Shown here: positions 31,327 through 40,622 of the stretch, in pieces
Layout: the number at the start of each line of letters is the position of its first letter
Numbering within the stretch: the first letter of the stretch is position 1
NCBI RefSeq assembly: GCF_001761485.1
Contig: NC_090774.1
Location: 1,488,001-1,552,000, forward strand
Origin: Yarrowia lipolytica
Lineage: Eukaryota; Ascomycota; Dipodascomycetes; Dipodascales
Length of the DNA stretch: 64,000 nt
Direction of reading: 5' to 3'
Translations under genes and position numbers: made by a program
The notes under the pieces: model-generated
Databases searched by the model: none
The model's input: the letters and a program-made list of their open reading frames with translations, nothing else
Told to the model about the DNA's origin: nothing

Positions 31327-31806
31327 TCAAAGAAAGACGTTCATCATGGAATAGCTGGTGAAGACCATCCAGAGAATCTGGACCACCGCCCAAACGAGTG
31401 GAATCCATGTACTAACACTGCACAGACCCGCTCGATAGACTCCCGTGATAATGAGTCCCACAATAGTCCCGCTAACTATTGCCTCAATTCCGGCAATGCC
31501 AATGTACAGAAACATGATTATGAGTCCGTTTTTGAAGTCGCGTTTCACCAGCGACGCCCACATTCCCGCAATAAAGTGGAAGCAGCAGAACAGAATGATG
31601 GTCCACAGAACCGTGAACCGCCAAATGTCATATGTGTAATATAATGACGAGACTTCATAAAGTCGTTCTGACGATCCTGCGGGCCAGTAAAGAGACGGAA
31701 ATGGTGGTACTTTGTATCCGATCGGGACGCTGTACGTCGACGATATCAGAAGTCTGTGTTAGAAGCAGTGGACCGAAGTTGGCGGCTGTGGCAGTACTCA
31801 CACCAT
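31327..31806 (-). CDS. TMEM170-like integral membrane protein, two exons
   Basis: Exon 1 is 31806-31802 (ATGGT) and exon 2 is 31753-31327, giving 143 residues. The 48-nt intron has a GTGAGTAC donor and a CTAACACAG acceptor, and the splice keeps frame. The protein has a short N-terminal Pro/Tyr-rich part (PPFPSLYWPAGSSERLYE), then SLYYTYDIWRFTVLWTIIL leading into the first membrane segment, a HFIAGMWASL turn, and two or three further segments with GIAGIEAIVSG and TGVYRAGL. This layout (LY-x-x-D-x-WRFT, then GVYRA) resembles the TMEM170 family, whose animal members shape the ER and nuclear envelope. Function in yeast is unknown to me. The 78-residue frame alone would miss the N-terminal half. 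Confidence 0.8.
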
Positions 31807-32059
31807 GGTTCATGGGTCTGTTGCGATGTGGAGAGATGTTGCCAGTGGCTGTTGTGCCTGATATTTAGTTCACAACCTTAAATTAACGCCTTACAGAAAA
31901 ATATCTTTAATTTATGACAATTAGTTGGGTTGTTAGTTGGTATTTACTTGAGAAAAATGGAGAAAGCACACGCATAAAGTGTGCGAATAAAAGTTGTAAA
32001 TAACAACGGTAGTAATAATCACCGTCTATCCACATCTCATCAATAAATTACAATCGGAT
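31807..32059. other. Short intergenic region
   Basis: 253 bp between the TMEM170-like start and the CSM3 stop, both on the minus strand, so CSM3 lies upstream. It must include the TMEM170-like promoter. Confidence 0.5.
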
Positions 32060-33166
32060 TCAAAGACCCATTTCTCGCATGACGGCCATTGCCTCGTCAT
32101 CCTCGTAGTCTTCAGGATCAGGTTCGGGTTCATGTTGTTCCTGGTCCTCGAAATCAGGCTCAAAGTCAGCCAGCATGTCCAACTCCAGATCATCCATTTG
32201 TCGCATCGGCTGGGGTGGCGCTTTAACGGGTGCCTGGTTGGAGGGAGGTTGAGTTGGAGCAGGTGCCTGAGGAGGTTGTGTAGCTGGTGGCTGAGCAGCA
32301 GGTGCCTGCGTGGAAGTCTCAGATGCAGGTGGAGGAGTGGGGTCTAGAGAACCAGTGCCGAATATATCACCTTCTAAGGTACTGCCTCCACGATCACTCT
32401 CAGAGGGGCTACCACTCCCCCCCAGATCAAATAGACTCAGTCGTCCGGACGATCTCGAATTGTCCTTGTCACGCTGGGCTCGAGCTCCCTCCAATAGCTC
32501 GCTCACGTCCTGCTCTCTATCTTCATCATCCTCTCGTCGACTAACCTCTGCCTGAATGTCAACATCTTCGTCGGATACCAGTCGATGGTCAACACTGTCC
32601 ATACCCACAAACAGGTCGTCGGGGTTGTCCACATTCACGGAAGTCTCCACGGGGGGTTCCGATTGCCTACTGTATCGAGGCTCTGTTTCAAAATGTCGTC
32701 CCCTATCTCTGAAGTCTGTAATGTCCTCCAGCTCATCAACTGCAGTTGCAACATCCGCAGCCTGTTTCTTACGCTGTTCCTCATCGATCCAAGCAAGTCG
32801 CAGTCCCCGCACAGTTGCAGTTCGACCGGCTTTGGACGTCAGAGGATACAAGCTCTTGAACTGGCCCTTGGGAAACAGATCATGCGACCACATCTGGTAC
32901 ATGTCCAGTAGTCGACCCAGATCTCCAACCTCGTGGCCATTGCCCTTCAAATTTACCTTGGTACACAAATGCTTGAGAGCGGGAAGCCCCTTGTCGTCCA
33001 TCATACGGGTATCGTCTAGTTTCGCCACATGCCGGGTTCTCTTGACTTGCACTTCAGTATTGATTCCAAGCTCGTCATCGTTGAGAGGTTGCGAATCGAT
33101 ATTCTGCGAGTCTGCAGGCGCCTCAAGCTGCGAAAGACCCCATGGCGATTCGTAGTCGTTATCCAT
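32060..33166 (-). CDS. CSM3: Replication fork protection complex subunit Csm3/Swi3 (Tipin)
   Basis: A 368-residue nuclear protein. Csm3 pairs with Tof1 (Timeless) and Mrc1 to stabilise stalled replication forks and relay the checkpoint. The Swi3 domain is at about residues 58-130: GLPALKH, KGNGHEVGDLGRLLDMYQMW, HDLFPKGQFKSLYPL, and the closing R-x-LAWIDEE. The rest is acidic, with a Pro/Gln/Ala-rich stretch at about 275-320 and an acidic C terminus (DDEAMAVMREMGL) of the kind used by Tipin relatives to contact RPA. The Pro/Gln part is likely disordered. The start ATG at 33166 follows a short A/C-rich leader. Confidence 0.92.
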   Translation of the reverse strand: MDNDYESPWGLSQLEAPADSQNIDSQPLNDDELGINTEVQVKRTRHVAKLDDTRMMDDKGLPALKHLCTKVNLKGNGHEVGDLGRLLDMYQMWSHDLFPKGQFKSLYPLTSKAGRTATVRGLRLAWIDEEQRKKQAADVATAVDELEDITDFRDRGRHFETEPRYSRQSEPPVETSVNVDNPDDLFVGMDSVDHRLVSDEDVDIQAEVSRREDDEDREQDVSELLEGARAQRDKDNSRSSGRLSLFDLGGSGSPSESDRGGSTLEGDIFGTGSLDPTPPPASETSTQAPAAQPPATQPPQAPAPTQPPSNQAPVKAPPQPMRQMDDLELDMLADFEPDFEDQEQHEPEPDPEDYEDDEAMAVMREMGL

Positions 33167-33613
33167 GGCTGTTTTTGTGTGATGTGAGTGGGTGTTGTGT
33201 GAAAACGCGTCACCGATTACGCGTGCACTTAATTAAATTTCAACGTGCATGACGCATGGCTGATGGAGAAAAAATATACCGGTTGTTAATTACTAGTAGG
33301 CAATCAGTACTCGTACTTATACAAGTATTTATCGCCAAGAAAAGGACGACAGATGATTGAAAAATACCACAATTTTTGATCTACAAGTCTAGAGTTAATT
33401 CTTTTTTTCGAGGTATTAATCGACATTAAATTTGGAAATAAAATGCTGTAAAATTGGAACGATCATGGAAGGCGGAGCTTCTAATATCAACGCCACCGGG
33501 GATTCCCATTATCCTGCTGAATGGACCCCCCAACTCCATCAACCAAATACAGATAAAAGAAAAGTCGTAATTCGTTAGAGTATAATACAATCTATAGTCC
33601 GAAAGACATGAGT
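33167..33613. other. Intergenic region CSM3/STE24-like
   Basis: 447 bp upstream of CSM3 and downstream of the STE24-like gene. TACTTATACAAGT motifs near 33315. No gene. Confidence 0.55.
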
Positions 33614-34966
33614 CTACCAAGAGGCCCTTCGCTTGTCTTTCTCAGTGTCTTTCTCAGTGTCTTTCTCAGCCAGCCCCCGAGGAACCCAGCCAATTGCCTC
33701 CAATCGCTCCTTCAGCTTGGAGCGACCGGAAAGATCGGTCAACCAAAGAGGGTCTCCATCCAGAGGAGACACGCGCTTATAGGCCGACGAAAGCGTGTAT
33801 CCATAGTAGGACAAGTGTACATTGCCAAGACAGACAAGTCCAGCGTCCTTTTGAAACGTCTGAGACCGTTTCCAGTAGTTGTTGGCGTACTGACACGCCT
33901 TGTAGATGGGGTAGTGAATGCAGGGAATGATGTATACAGCCAACAAGATAGGTTGCCACCTCTTCAAGCCCAGGTACGTGTGAAAGGACGGATTCCAACA
34001 CAGAAGCAGCGTCAACACACCTCTTGTGTATTCCGATAGTGCCATCCACCCCAGAGGGAAAGTGTCTGTGTTGATGGGGAAGAGTCGCCCTGCTAGCACA
34101 TGGGCCACAAACAGCAAGATTTCCGGATGTGTGTGCATTGTTAGTAGATGATTGTGGATATAAATATGGGTGGTTTTTTTGGTCCATCCTGCCACGTGAA
34201 TCCGTGGTTTTCCCTTGTGGTAGACGTAGATCTGTGTTGGGTTAGGGAAGTTGAGGTCACGGGCCACATTTTCGAGCTTGGACCGTAACTGGCATTCCAT
34301 GAGCGGATATGCATTGGGCGGCGGACTTGTGCGGTGGATTTTGAGCACCATCATGTGTGTAGCTGTGTAGATCAGAGGGACAAGGAAGACGAGAGACATG
34401 TGGGGCTTTTTCCAGGGCAATGCCGATACTGCGAGCTCTGCGAACCCCACAATGAGACATTGAACGACACCCTTTTGCAGAGTTTCGGACGTGTACTCGG
34501 ACAGGTATTCCATTTTTGTAATGTGTAGTTGGAGCACGTTTGCGTCGCGTTCGTAGGCATGTAGCAGTAGCGAGATGCGTTGGAGAATGTAGAAAATGGC
34601 CGAGGCTAGAAAGGCGTTGACGCAGTCGCTCAGTGCCATGGTAATGAGGGTCTGGGGCGCGTGGATTTGGCTCAATCGCAGTCTGAGCCGGCCCTGGATG
34701 AACTCGGACGCCCAGATGATCCAGGGCAAGAGACCTAAGCCGAAAATGGCCGTTTTTTCCACAAACGGCAGCAGTGCCAGGTAGAACTGGCTGCGCAGCT
34801 CGGCCCACGCCAGCTGGTTCTGTTTGCGCAGCCCCACACAGTCCAGCATGTGTGTCAATTCAGGGGGCACCGTGTGGGACGCGCCCAGATAGACGAGCTG
34901 GCGCGCCTGCAACACCATTTCGGCCACAAAGACCACCGCGGTAGCAACCACAATGAGAGTGCCCAT
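33614..34966 (-). CDS. STE24-like (M48) membrane protein lacking catalytic residues
   Basis: A 450-residue multi-pass protein that follows the Ste24 CAAX-protease layout. It shares AYERDANVLQ-type loops, LRSKLENVARDLNFPNPTQIYV (Ste24: LRxxIExLAxxLNFP), and the C-terminal DGDPLWLTDLSGRSKLKERL (Ste24: NTDPLYSAYHYSHPTLLERL). At the place of the zinc motif HExxH it reads AHVLAGR (about residue 287), so Glu and the second His are gone. The third zinc ligand, Glu in the FEYQADA segment, reads QTFQKDA here. So it is very likely not a zinc protease. Ste24 normally cleaves a-factor precursor and clears clogged translocons in the ER. The C-terminal tail has KDTE repeats. Function unknown; a scaffold or pseudo-enzyme role is a guess. 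Confidence 0.8.
   Translation of the reverse strand: MGTLIVVATAVVFVAEMVLQARQLVYLGASHTVPPELTHMLDCVGLRKQNQLAWAELRSQFYLALLPFVEKTAIFGLGLLPWIIWASEFIQGRLRLRLSQIHAPQTLITMALSDCVNAFLASAIFYILQRISLLLHAYERDANVLQLHITKMEYLSEYTSETLQKGVVQCLIVGFAELAVSALPWKKPHMSLVFLVPLIYTATHMMVLKIHRTSPPPNAYPLMECQLRSKLENVARDLNFPNPTQIYVYHKGKPRIHVAGWTKKTTHIYIHNHLLTMHTHPEILLFVAHVLAGRLFPINTDTFPLGWMALSEYTRGVLTLLLCWNPSFHTYLGLKRWQPILLAVYIIPCIHYPIYKACQYANNYWKRSQTFQKDAGLVCLGNVHLSYYGYTLSSAYKRVSPLDGDPLWLTDLSGRSKLKERLEAIGWVPRGLAEKDTEKDTEKDKRRASW
33628..33665. repeat. 12-bp coding repeat in STE24-like tail
   Basis: Three copies of CTTTCTCAGTGT on the plus strand, coding Glu-Lys-Asp-Thr repeats at the C terminus of the STE24-like protein. 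Confidence 0.85.
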
Positions 34967-35926
34967 TGTGGAGGTGTCGATAGAAGCGAGGACGGTGGAG
35001 GATGTGTTGTGTTACTGGTTGATGTAGACTGAGGTTCTCGGTACTAGAGTTTCGGCAGAGCCCTGCATAAGCTTTAGTGGGGAAGTGTGGAGAGTGGAGC
35101 GTGGGGTGAGTGGGTGTGTAATGAGCGACAAGTTGACGGCAGAGTGTGTACTTCGAGAGTCAGTGGGCGCTGGATGCATCGGTATATATATATTGAGGAA
35201 ACGGTTTTAATGTCACTTTGCAACATCCCAGATGTAATCAAAACGCACATCCCAAAAAAATCGGGTCACACCTCGGATCATCTCCAGCACATGAAAGCAT
35301 GAAAGTTGGTGCATGACCACCAATGGCCTGGCAGATGATGACAGGGTACGACTGTTAATGGAGATGATGGTTGTGAATGGTGGAAAGCGTAGCCATCGAT
35401 AGAAGCAAAACATCTGACCAAGTGTCAGATATCCTGTCGCCATGACTGTTATGGCATTTTATTTACCAACTGTTCCGTTGGCTCATCTCTCAGCCTGGGT
35501 AACGTCACATGGATGATATAAGAGATGGATGATATAAAAGAGATTGATGATATAAAAGAGATAAGAAGTGCACGAGACATTTTCTTGGGAGCCACTTCAT
35601 TGTACGTAATAACCAGCCTCTTGGAAAAGCTGCTATGAACAAAAAATCATAATTGAATCGAGTTGAGCCAGAGGGCGCCTATAGATTGTATTAGGGGATT
35701 CGTAGGTGTTGCAAGGACGGGTGTACGAGTCTAGAATCTTTCAATACCAAGGATTGCGAAATGAACAACTGATATCGCGAATCTCTGGTTTGTTTTGCAG
35801 TCACAATCGCCCTACAGCTACTCAGGCTGACTCTCAGCATTTGGTAAGTCCTAAGCCTCTTCCGGTTATGATACATGAGCATAAAAAACAAATCCAGGGT
35901 GGCATTCACTTTCCATCAACTGTCCA
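34967..35926. other. Intergenic region upstream of the STE24-like gene
   Basis: About 960 bp. TATATATATA lies at 35182-35191. A three-copy repeat of about 18 bp is at 35510-35561. No supported gene. Confidence 0.55.
35510..35561. repeat. 16-18-bp tandem repeat, three copies
   Basis: TGGATGATATAAGAGA, then TGGATGATATAAAAGAGA, then TTGATGATATAAAAGAGA, head to tail. Confidence 0.85.
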
Positions 35927-36073
35927 ATGACATCCAATATCCAAGACAGTTTTCAACTCGACTTGTCCAAAATTCGACTTGAGCGGTGGACGTTGGGTTT
36001 CTTGTGGTTGCATTATCCCCTCTTAGTCTGGGGCTACTTGCACTACCTGTGGTACGAGAATGGTAGCGCCTGA
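35927..36073 (+). CDS. Candidate 48-residue membrane micropeptide
   Basis: An ATG-started frame of 48 residues. The first half is polar and amphipathic (SFQLDLSKIRLERW) and the second is one Trp/Tyr/Leu-rich hydrophobic segment (GFLWLHYPLLVWGYLHYLWY) ending in ENGSA. This polar-then-membrane layout is typical of small subunits of membrane complexes. I recognise no family. No close TATA box or introns support it, and it could also be the last exon of a longer gene or chance. It is reported because its composition is unusual for random sequence. Confidence 0.35.
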   Translation: MTSNIQDSFQLDLSKIRLERWTLGFLWLHYPLLVWGYLHYLWYENGSA

Positions 36074-37610
36074 AAGAGTGTTATTTTAGCGTCAATTGGA
36101 TAAATGCATTTCAATCTTCTTTATTATTATTATGTATTATTGTTGTTATTGTCAGATATGTGTTCGCATCAAACACCTACTTGCTACAGTGTGTATTCCA
36201 CGGTGCCCCTCCAGAACTCCAGTATGTAGTGATGTGCACTTGGAGATGTTTGAAACTAGCGAGTTGACTTCAGAAACGACTTTCCTGACTCCCCATAAGA
36301 ACTCCCTATAAGTAAAAGTGGTTATTGACTACGAGTACGGCACTCATAATTGTAAATATTGTAGTCGCTTGTCTAAAACTCCTAAATGACGTCATGGCCC
36401 ACCACTGAACCCTCAACGGCCCATCAATCATCTAATCACACACTACAAATGTAGTACTTCCAGTCGGCCTCTTCAGCTCTCCGACGCTGATCGGCGAATT
36501 CCGGTCCGTGTTTCACCGTTAGCCGTGTCACGGAAGAGATCTGAATACCGCCAACCATCGAAATTCTTGCACCCGCTCTTGCAGTAAATACGTGCAGATA
36601 TGTACTCAACCTGTCTACTTGTACCGAAGATTCTGCATCTGCACCTACTTGTCTGGTTTACTAGTTGGCCCCCCAATGGCCCACACACACATCCAATCTC
36701 CCACCTTCCTCATTCATTCAATCATACCCCCCCATTTTCATCCCGTGGGTGCCCCACAACCCAATCCTACCGTGTCTAACGTAAACGTGTATTGACCATG
36801 GTGGGGTTACATACGGACGTGAGACAGGCAATGGAGTGGTGATGTGGTTCATGCTGAGTAAGAAATGGGATTTACGCGGTCCAAATTGCTCTGCGCTATT
36901 TGTAGAACAAACATATTGCTCTCAAACCCCTCACATAATGTCTACACCCGCCAAAACCTGTACAGACTCCTTTCTTCCTCACTCCACATGATCAAGTCAC
37001 GCCGTTTCAATCTCACTTATGGTTATGCACAAGCGAGCTAAATATAGACGCATAACTAAATGTGAGTGTGAGTATATACTGTTTGTACAGTATGTACACG
37101 ACACAGCCAGGAACATAGCCCACGCTGCGATAATTGGGACGTACAGTCATGATTATGAGACTTGAAATTACCGCGCGGCATACTGGAGGCGGAAATAATC
37201 GACTTTTCATCACCACAAAATATCCCCATTCACTCTCAATACACCCGTCTCTAATAACCGATGGTACATTCGTAACCTACGAACCAACGACAGTGTAACC
37301 TAAGATATACCGCAGAGACAAGTCCGAGATAAGAGGACGCTTGGCAGCAAACTACGCCACAGGCAGTCGGGGAGACGCCAAAGCGCGCCATGTCGTCTGT
37401 CCTTCGCCCACACCGCCTCTCCAGAGAGTCAGCCAAGCCCCGAGCCCCTTGTTTTGCACATCCACCAACAAGCTCTAATTAAACTACCGACCTAGTAGCG
37501 CGCTAGGGATGCAAGCAAAAAATCTAGCTCCGGAGGTCTAGCCCGAGGCTGGCAGTTTATAATGTTGGGGTGGTGTCTCTGGCGCTGCAATTGATTCCAC
37601 TCGACGAAAA
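36074..37610. other. Intergenic region upstream of the Asteroid-like gene
   Basis: 1.5 kb without supported gene. It holds a TGACGTCA site (36387-36394), a TTATTATTATT run at 36120 and TACTTGT motifs near 36610. Open frames are short and unlike proteins. Confidence 0.6.
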
Positions 37611-39128
37611 ATGGGAATCAAAGGCTACTTTAGCACTATGAGAGAGCGGTTCACGCCGCTGACGTTGGACCAGATCGGCAAAGGTGTTGTCTTCGTGGAC
37701 GGGCACATCATGGCCCACCAAATCGCCAACATGGTTGATCCAGGCAGCCGTTACGACATGCGTGGCGTGGCCATGAAGTTGGAGGAGCTCTTCAACTGTT
37801 GGATCGGCCAACACAAATGGGATATTCAGCTCGTGCTGTTTGACGGCCTGGTGCCCACAGACAAAATGGACGGCAGACGCAAACGGGCCATGGAGTCCCT
37901 CCCCACGGCTCTGCATGCCCAGAGTCTCGCTCTGACCGTTCTTTGTGGAGCTCTGTGTCTCGATACGATCCAGTCCAAGTTCCCAAATGTCCCGTGCTTG
38001 GTGTCTCCAGGCGAGGCAGACCGGGATCTGGCCTGTCTGGTCTTCAACTACGCCAAACTGAACTCCAACAAGGCCGTTCACATCATCTCCAACGACTCAG
38101 GTTTCTGCGCGTTCGACTTTCCGGAAAACGTGCACGTTGTCAACACCCTGGTAGGAGGGTTGGAGAACTCGGTTCTGTATGCCCTACCAGTCTCACGAAC
38201 AGTCGCCAACTGGATCGGAGTCAAACCTACCCTACTGGCATACTCTGTCATGAAACACAGTGGAAAGGGACCTTCACAAGCGAAAAAGTACGAGGAGGAA
38301 GAGGGGTACCTAGAGTTTTCACAACAGCAACAACAGCTGCTAGCCAAGGCCAGTTACTCATCTGTAGGCGAATATCTCGCCGAACCTGTCACTCGAAGAG
38401 CATACCAGATCTTTGGCCAACAGCACGACGAGTTGTTAATGCATACAGCTGCGAACGCATGGATCGAGTATGGATACGGATACGTGCTGCTACCCGTCAT
38501 GTGTGAGCCCAAGGAGTTTGAGTATGCCTTTGACGCTGGACGAAGGTGGCGATCTGTGGCGTACGAGATCTGTGCCCAGAGACTGATGCAGGTGTTCCCC
38601 GAAAAGGACTTTGTGACATCTCATGTGCGTGAGTTTGTGCGGATTGGAGAAACGTTAGGAGAGATGGACGTGCCTATTACCGACCACGAGAGAGCAAGAT
38701 ACAACAAGACCGGTTCACATTACCAGCTGTTCCAAAAGGAGGAGCTTTTGCGAGCGGTCAAGACGTGGAAGACTTCGGATCTGATCAACGCCATTTGGAT
38801 AGAAATCATGGCCACGTCTCCCAACGTCCGAAACACCAAACTTGAATTTGACGCCCATCACATGAGGGATAGGGTGGTCAAGTACTTGAAGGAAGCATGG
38901 AACGACGAGGGAGTGTTTGCTCTGCGAAGGTACTCACGAAAGGAGCGTAAGTTGATGGCCCGCAAGTCGTGCGCAATGGAAGCAACGGATCGTCGGTTCT
39001 ACAACAAGCTGTTGGCCTGTTTCCAGAGCTTGCGAATGCTTCAAGCTGTGGGAGTCACGTTCCCAGTCGATGTTCATTTGTTTGATCTTGATGGAACTCG
39101 ATGGATGTCTATGACCAAGTCGAAGTGA
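37611..39128 (+). CDS. Asteroid-like XPG/FEN1-family nuclease-fold protein
   Basis: A 505-residue protein beginning MGIKGYFSTM, the XPG N-domain start. The metal-site pieces are visible: VVFVDGHIMAHQI (first Asp), SPGEADRDLACL at about residue 133 (Glu/Asp of the XPG-I domain) and SNDSGFCAFDF at about 162 (Asp). Family nucleases use these to cut flap or branched DNA. The part after residue 200 lacks the helix-hairpin-helix motif of FEN1 and is instead long and helical, which fits the Asteroid (ASTE1) branch. Asteroid proteins have been linked to DNA repair pathway choice in animals; a role here is inference. Mkt1 is a possible alternative, but it is much longer. The start ATG sits in an AAAATGG context. 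Confidence 0.75.
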   Translation: MGIKGYFSTMRERFTPLTLDQIGKGVVFVDGHIMAHQIANMVDPGSRYDMRGVAMKLEELFNCWIGQHKWDIQLVLFDGLVPTDKMDGRRKRAMESLPTALHAQSLALTVLCGALCLDTIQSKFPNVPCLVSPGEADRDLACLVFNYAKLNSNKAVHIISNDSGFCAFDFPENVHVVNTLVGGLENSVLYALPVSRTVANWIGVKPTLLAYSVMKHSGKGPSQAKKYEEEEGYLEFSQQQQQLLAKASYSSVGEYLAEPVTRRAYQIFGQQHDELLMHTAANAWIEYGYGYVLLPVMCEPKEFEYAFDAGRRWRSVAYEICAQRLMQVFPEKDFVTSHVREFVRIGETLGEMDVPITDHERARYNKTGSHYQLFQKEELLRAVKTWKTSDLINAIWIEIMATSPNVRNTKLEFDAHHMRDRVVKYLKEAWNDEGVFALRRYSRKERKLMARKSCAMEATDRRFYNKLLACFQSLRMLQAVGVTFPVDVHLFDLDGTRWMSMTKSK

Positions 39129-39384
39129 CAAAACAACCGAGCCAAGTATTTATATATGTGACAATAGATGATTACAATTTTAACTTGTTGTACAAGTATC
39201 TCTGAGTAGCCGAAGTATTAGTAGATTTTTATATATGCATATATTGTAATCGAACCAACAACCACACAGCCAAACGCACTTGCCCTCACCTCCTCAAACC
39301 CTAACCGCAGTGAAAAATACTGCATGGCTCTGGGCCGACTGGGATCAAGAAAGCTTTCAAACACCCGAAACACATACACACAAA

Positions 39385-40173
39385 ATGCGACTTTCCGGGG
39401 TGTCTCGATTCGGCGCAACGGTCGCCAAGTTACAGCGACCTACCATCACTCTGCCCACCAAGCAGGCCTCCGGCATCGACGCCAACAAGTACAAGGGCGG
39501 GCTGCCTCTGCATCGACCCTTGAACCAGGAAGAGCGAGTTGCCAAGCTGGAGCAGGGCATCGAGTCTGGCGACGCCCATTTCGCGCTGGGTAAGCGGGAG
39601 GTGTGGTTCCCTAAGGAGCAGGTTATTCTTGTGCGACCCAATGCCAAGCTGACCCCCTACCAGGCGTCCTTTCTCACTCCTCTGCACATGAACAAGATGG
39701 AACTGCGAGACTACCTGTACAACGTCTACGGTCTGCGAGCGCTCAACGTGCGGTCCGTGGTTTTCCCCGCCGCATTTGAGCGAGAAAACCCCACCCGACC
39801 CCGATACCGAAAGCGAATGATCAAGAAGATGACTATTGAGATGGAGGAGCCCTTTGTGTGGCCCGAGGACACTGACGGCTTTCTGGCCAAGATGGAGGAG
39901 TCGGCAAGAGAGACCAAGAAGCTCATGGACGAGGTCACCGGCCTTGATTCCCTTGGGTCCAGTCGAGATCGACCCTCTACTGCCTTTGGGGGAATTATGG
40001 GCCCCTACAAGAAGGCCGGATCACCTTTCGTGGCCCAGAAGGTGGCATCCAAGCTTGGCGGCTCCAAGCGACGAGAGGCCGAGGCCGAGGCTCAGCAGGA
40101 GAAGATGCGAAACATCGCCTTCTACCTGGCCAAGAACAAGCAGGCTGGCATTCCCCAGCCTAAGACAAACTAG
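39385..40173 (+). CDS. MRP20: Mitochondrial ribosomal protein uL23m (Mrp20)
   Basis: A 262-residue protein, the length of yeast Mrp20 (263). The uL23 domain (about residues 70-155) is clear: REVWFPKEQVILVRPNAKLTP, ASFLTPLHMNKMELRDYLYNVYGL and the paired VRSVVF. uL23 binds 23S-type rRNA near the exit of the mitochondrial large subunit. The N terminus is Arg/Ser/Thr-rich without acids (MRLSGVSRFGATVAKLQRP), a good mitochondrial targeting peptide. The C-terminal extension is Lys/Glu-rich. The frame is open further upstream but has no ATG there, so the start is 39385. It follows the Asteroid-like gene by 256 bp on the same strand. Confidence 0.93.
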   Translation: MRLSGVSRFGATVAKLQRPTITLPTKQASGIDANKYKGGLPLHRPLNQEERVAKLEQGIESGDAHFALGKREVWFPKEQVILVRPNAKLTPYQASFLTPLHMNKMELRDYLYNVYGLRALNVRSVVFPAAFERENPTRPRYRKRMIKKMTIEMEEPFVWPEDTDGFLAKMEESARETKKLMDEVTGLDSLGSSRDRPSTAFGGIMGPYKKAGSPFVAQKVASKLGGSKRREAEAEAQQEKMRNIAFYLAKNKQAGIPQPKTN

Positions 40174-40622
40174 TCTCTGTATATAGAAAGGATATGTTAT
40201 GATAGCAAACACTGTAGAGAGTGAGAATGAGTATGGGAATGCAGAGAATGAATATGCTCAACATGTTATCTATTACGAGCATACTATTACCATCACGTCT
40301 ATAAGGAAACATTAGATGAGTGTACACTGGGTTGTTACAGTACAACTACAGCAAAGTGTTGAACATGAGTTCATATCACAAGTACAGCAGCTAGAAGTAC
40401 GTATCTTACGAAGTAATACTTGACCTGATAGATTGAGCATGTACAATCGTCGATGCTCACTTGGATGATCTGCTTAACCATAAAGGCGAAATGCGGTGTT
40501 ACTGTAAACACCCAATCGTCTACAAAGGTCTCCCCCATTCATGTCCATACCTCCAATAATATTATATATACAGCTAACGCGTTCCTTTTCCTTCGCATCG
40601 CCACTGTGCGCCACAGTTTTCC
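40174..40622. other. Convergent 3' region MRP20/TSC1
   Basis: 449 bp between facing gene ends, AT-rich, with TACTTGTGA-type motifs near 40375. No gene. Confidence 0.55.
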
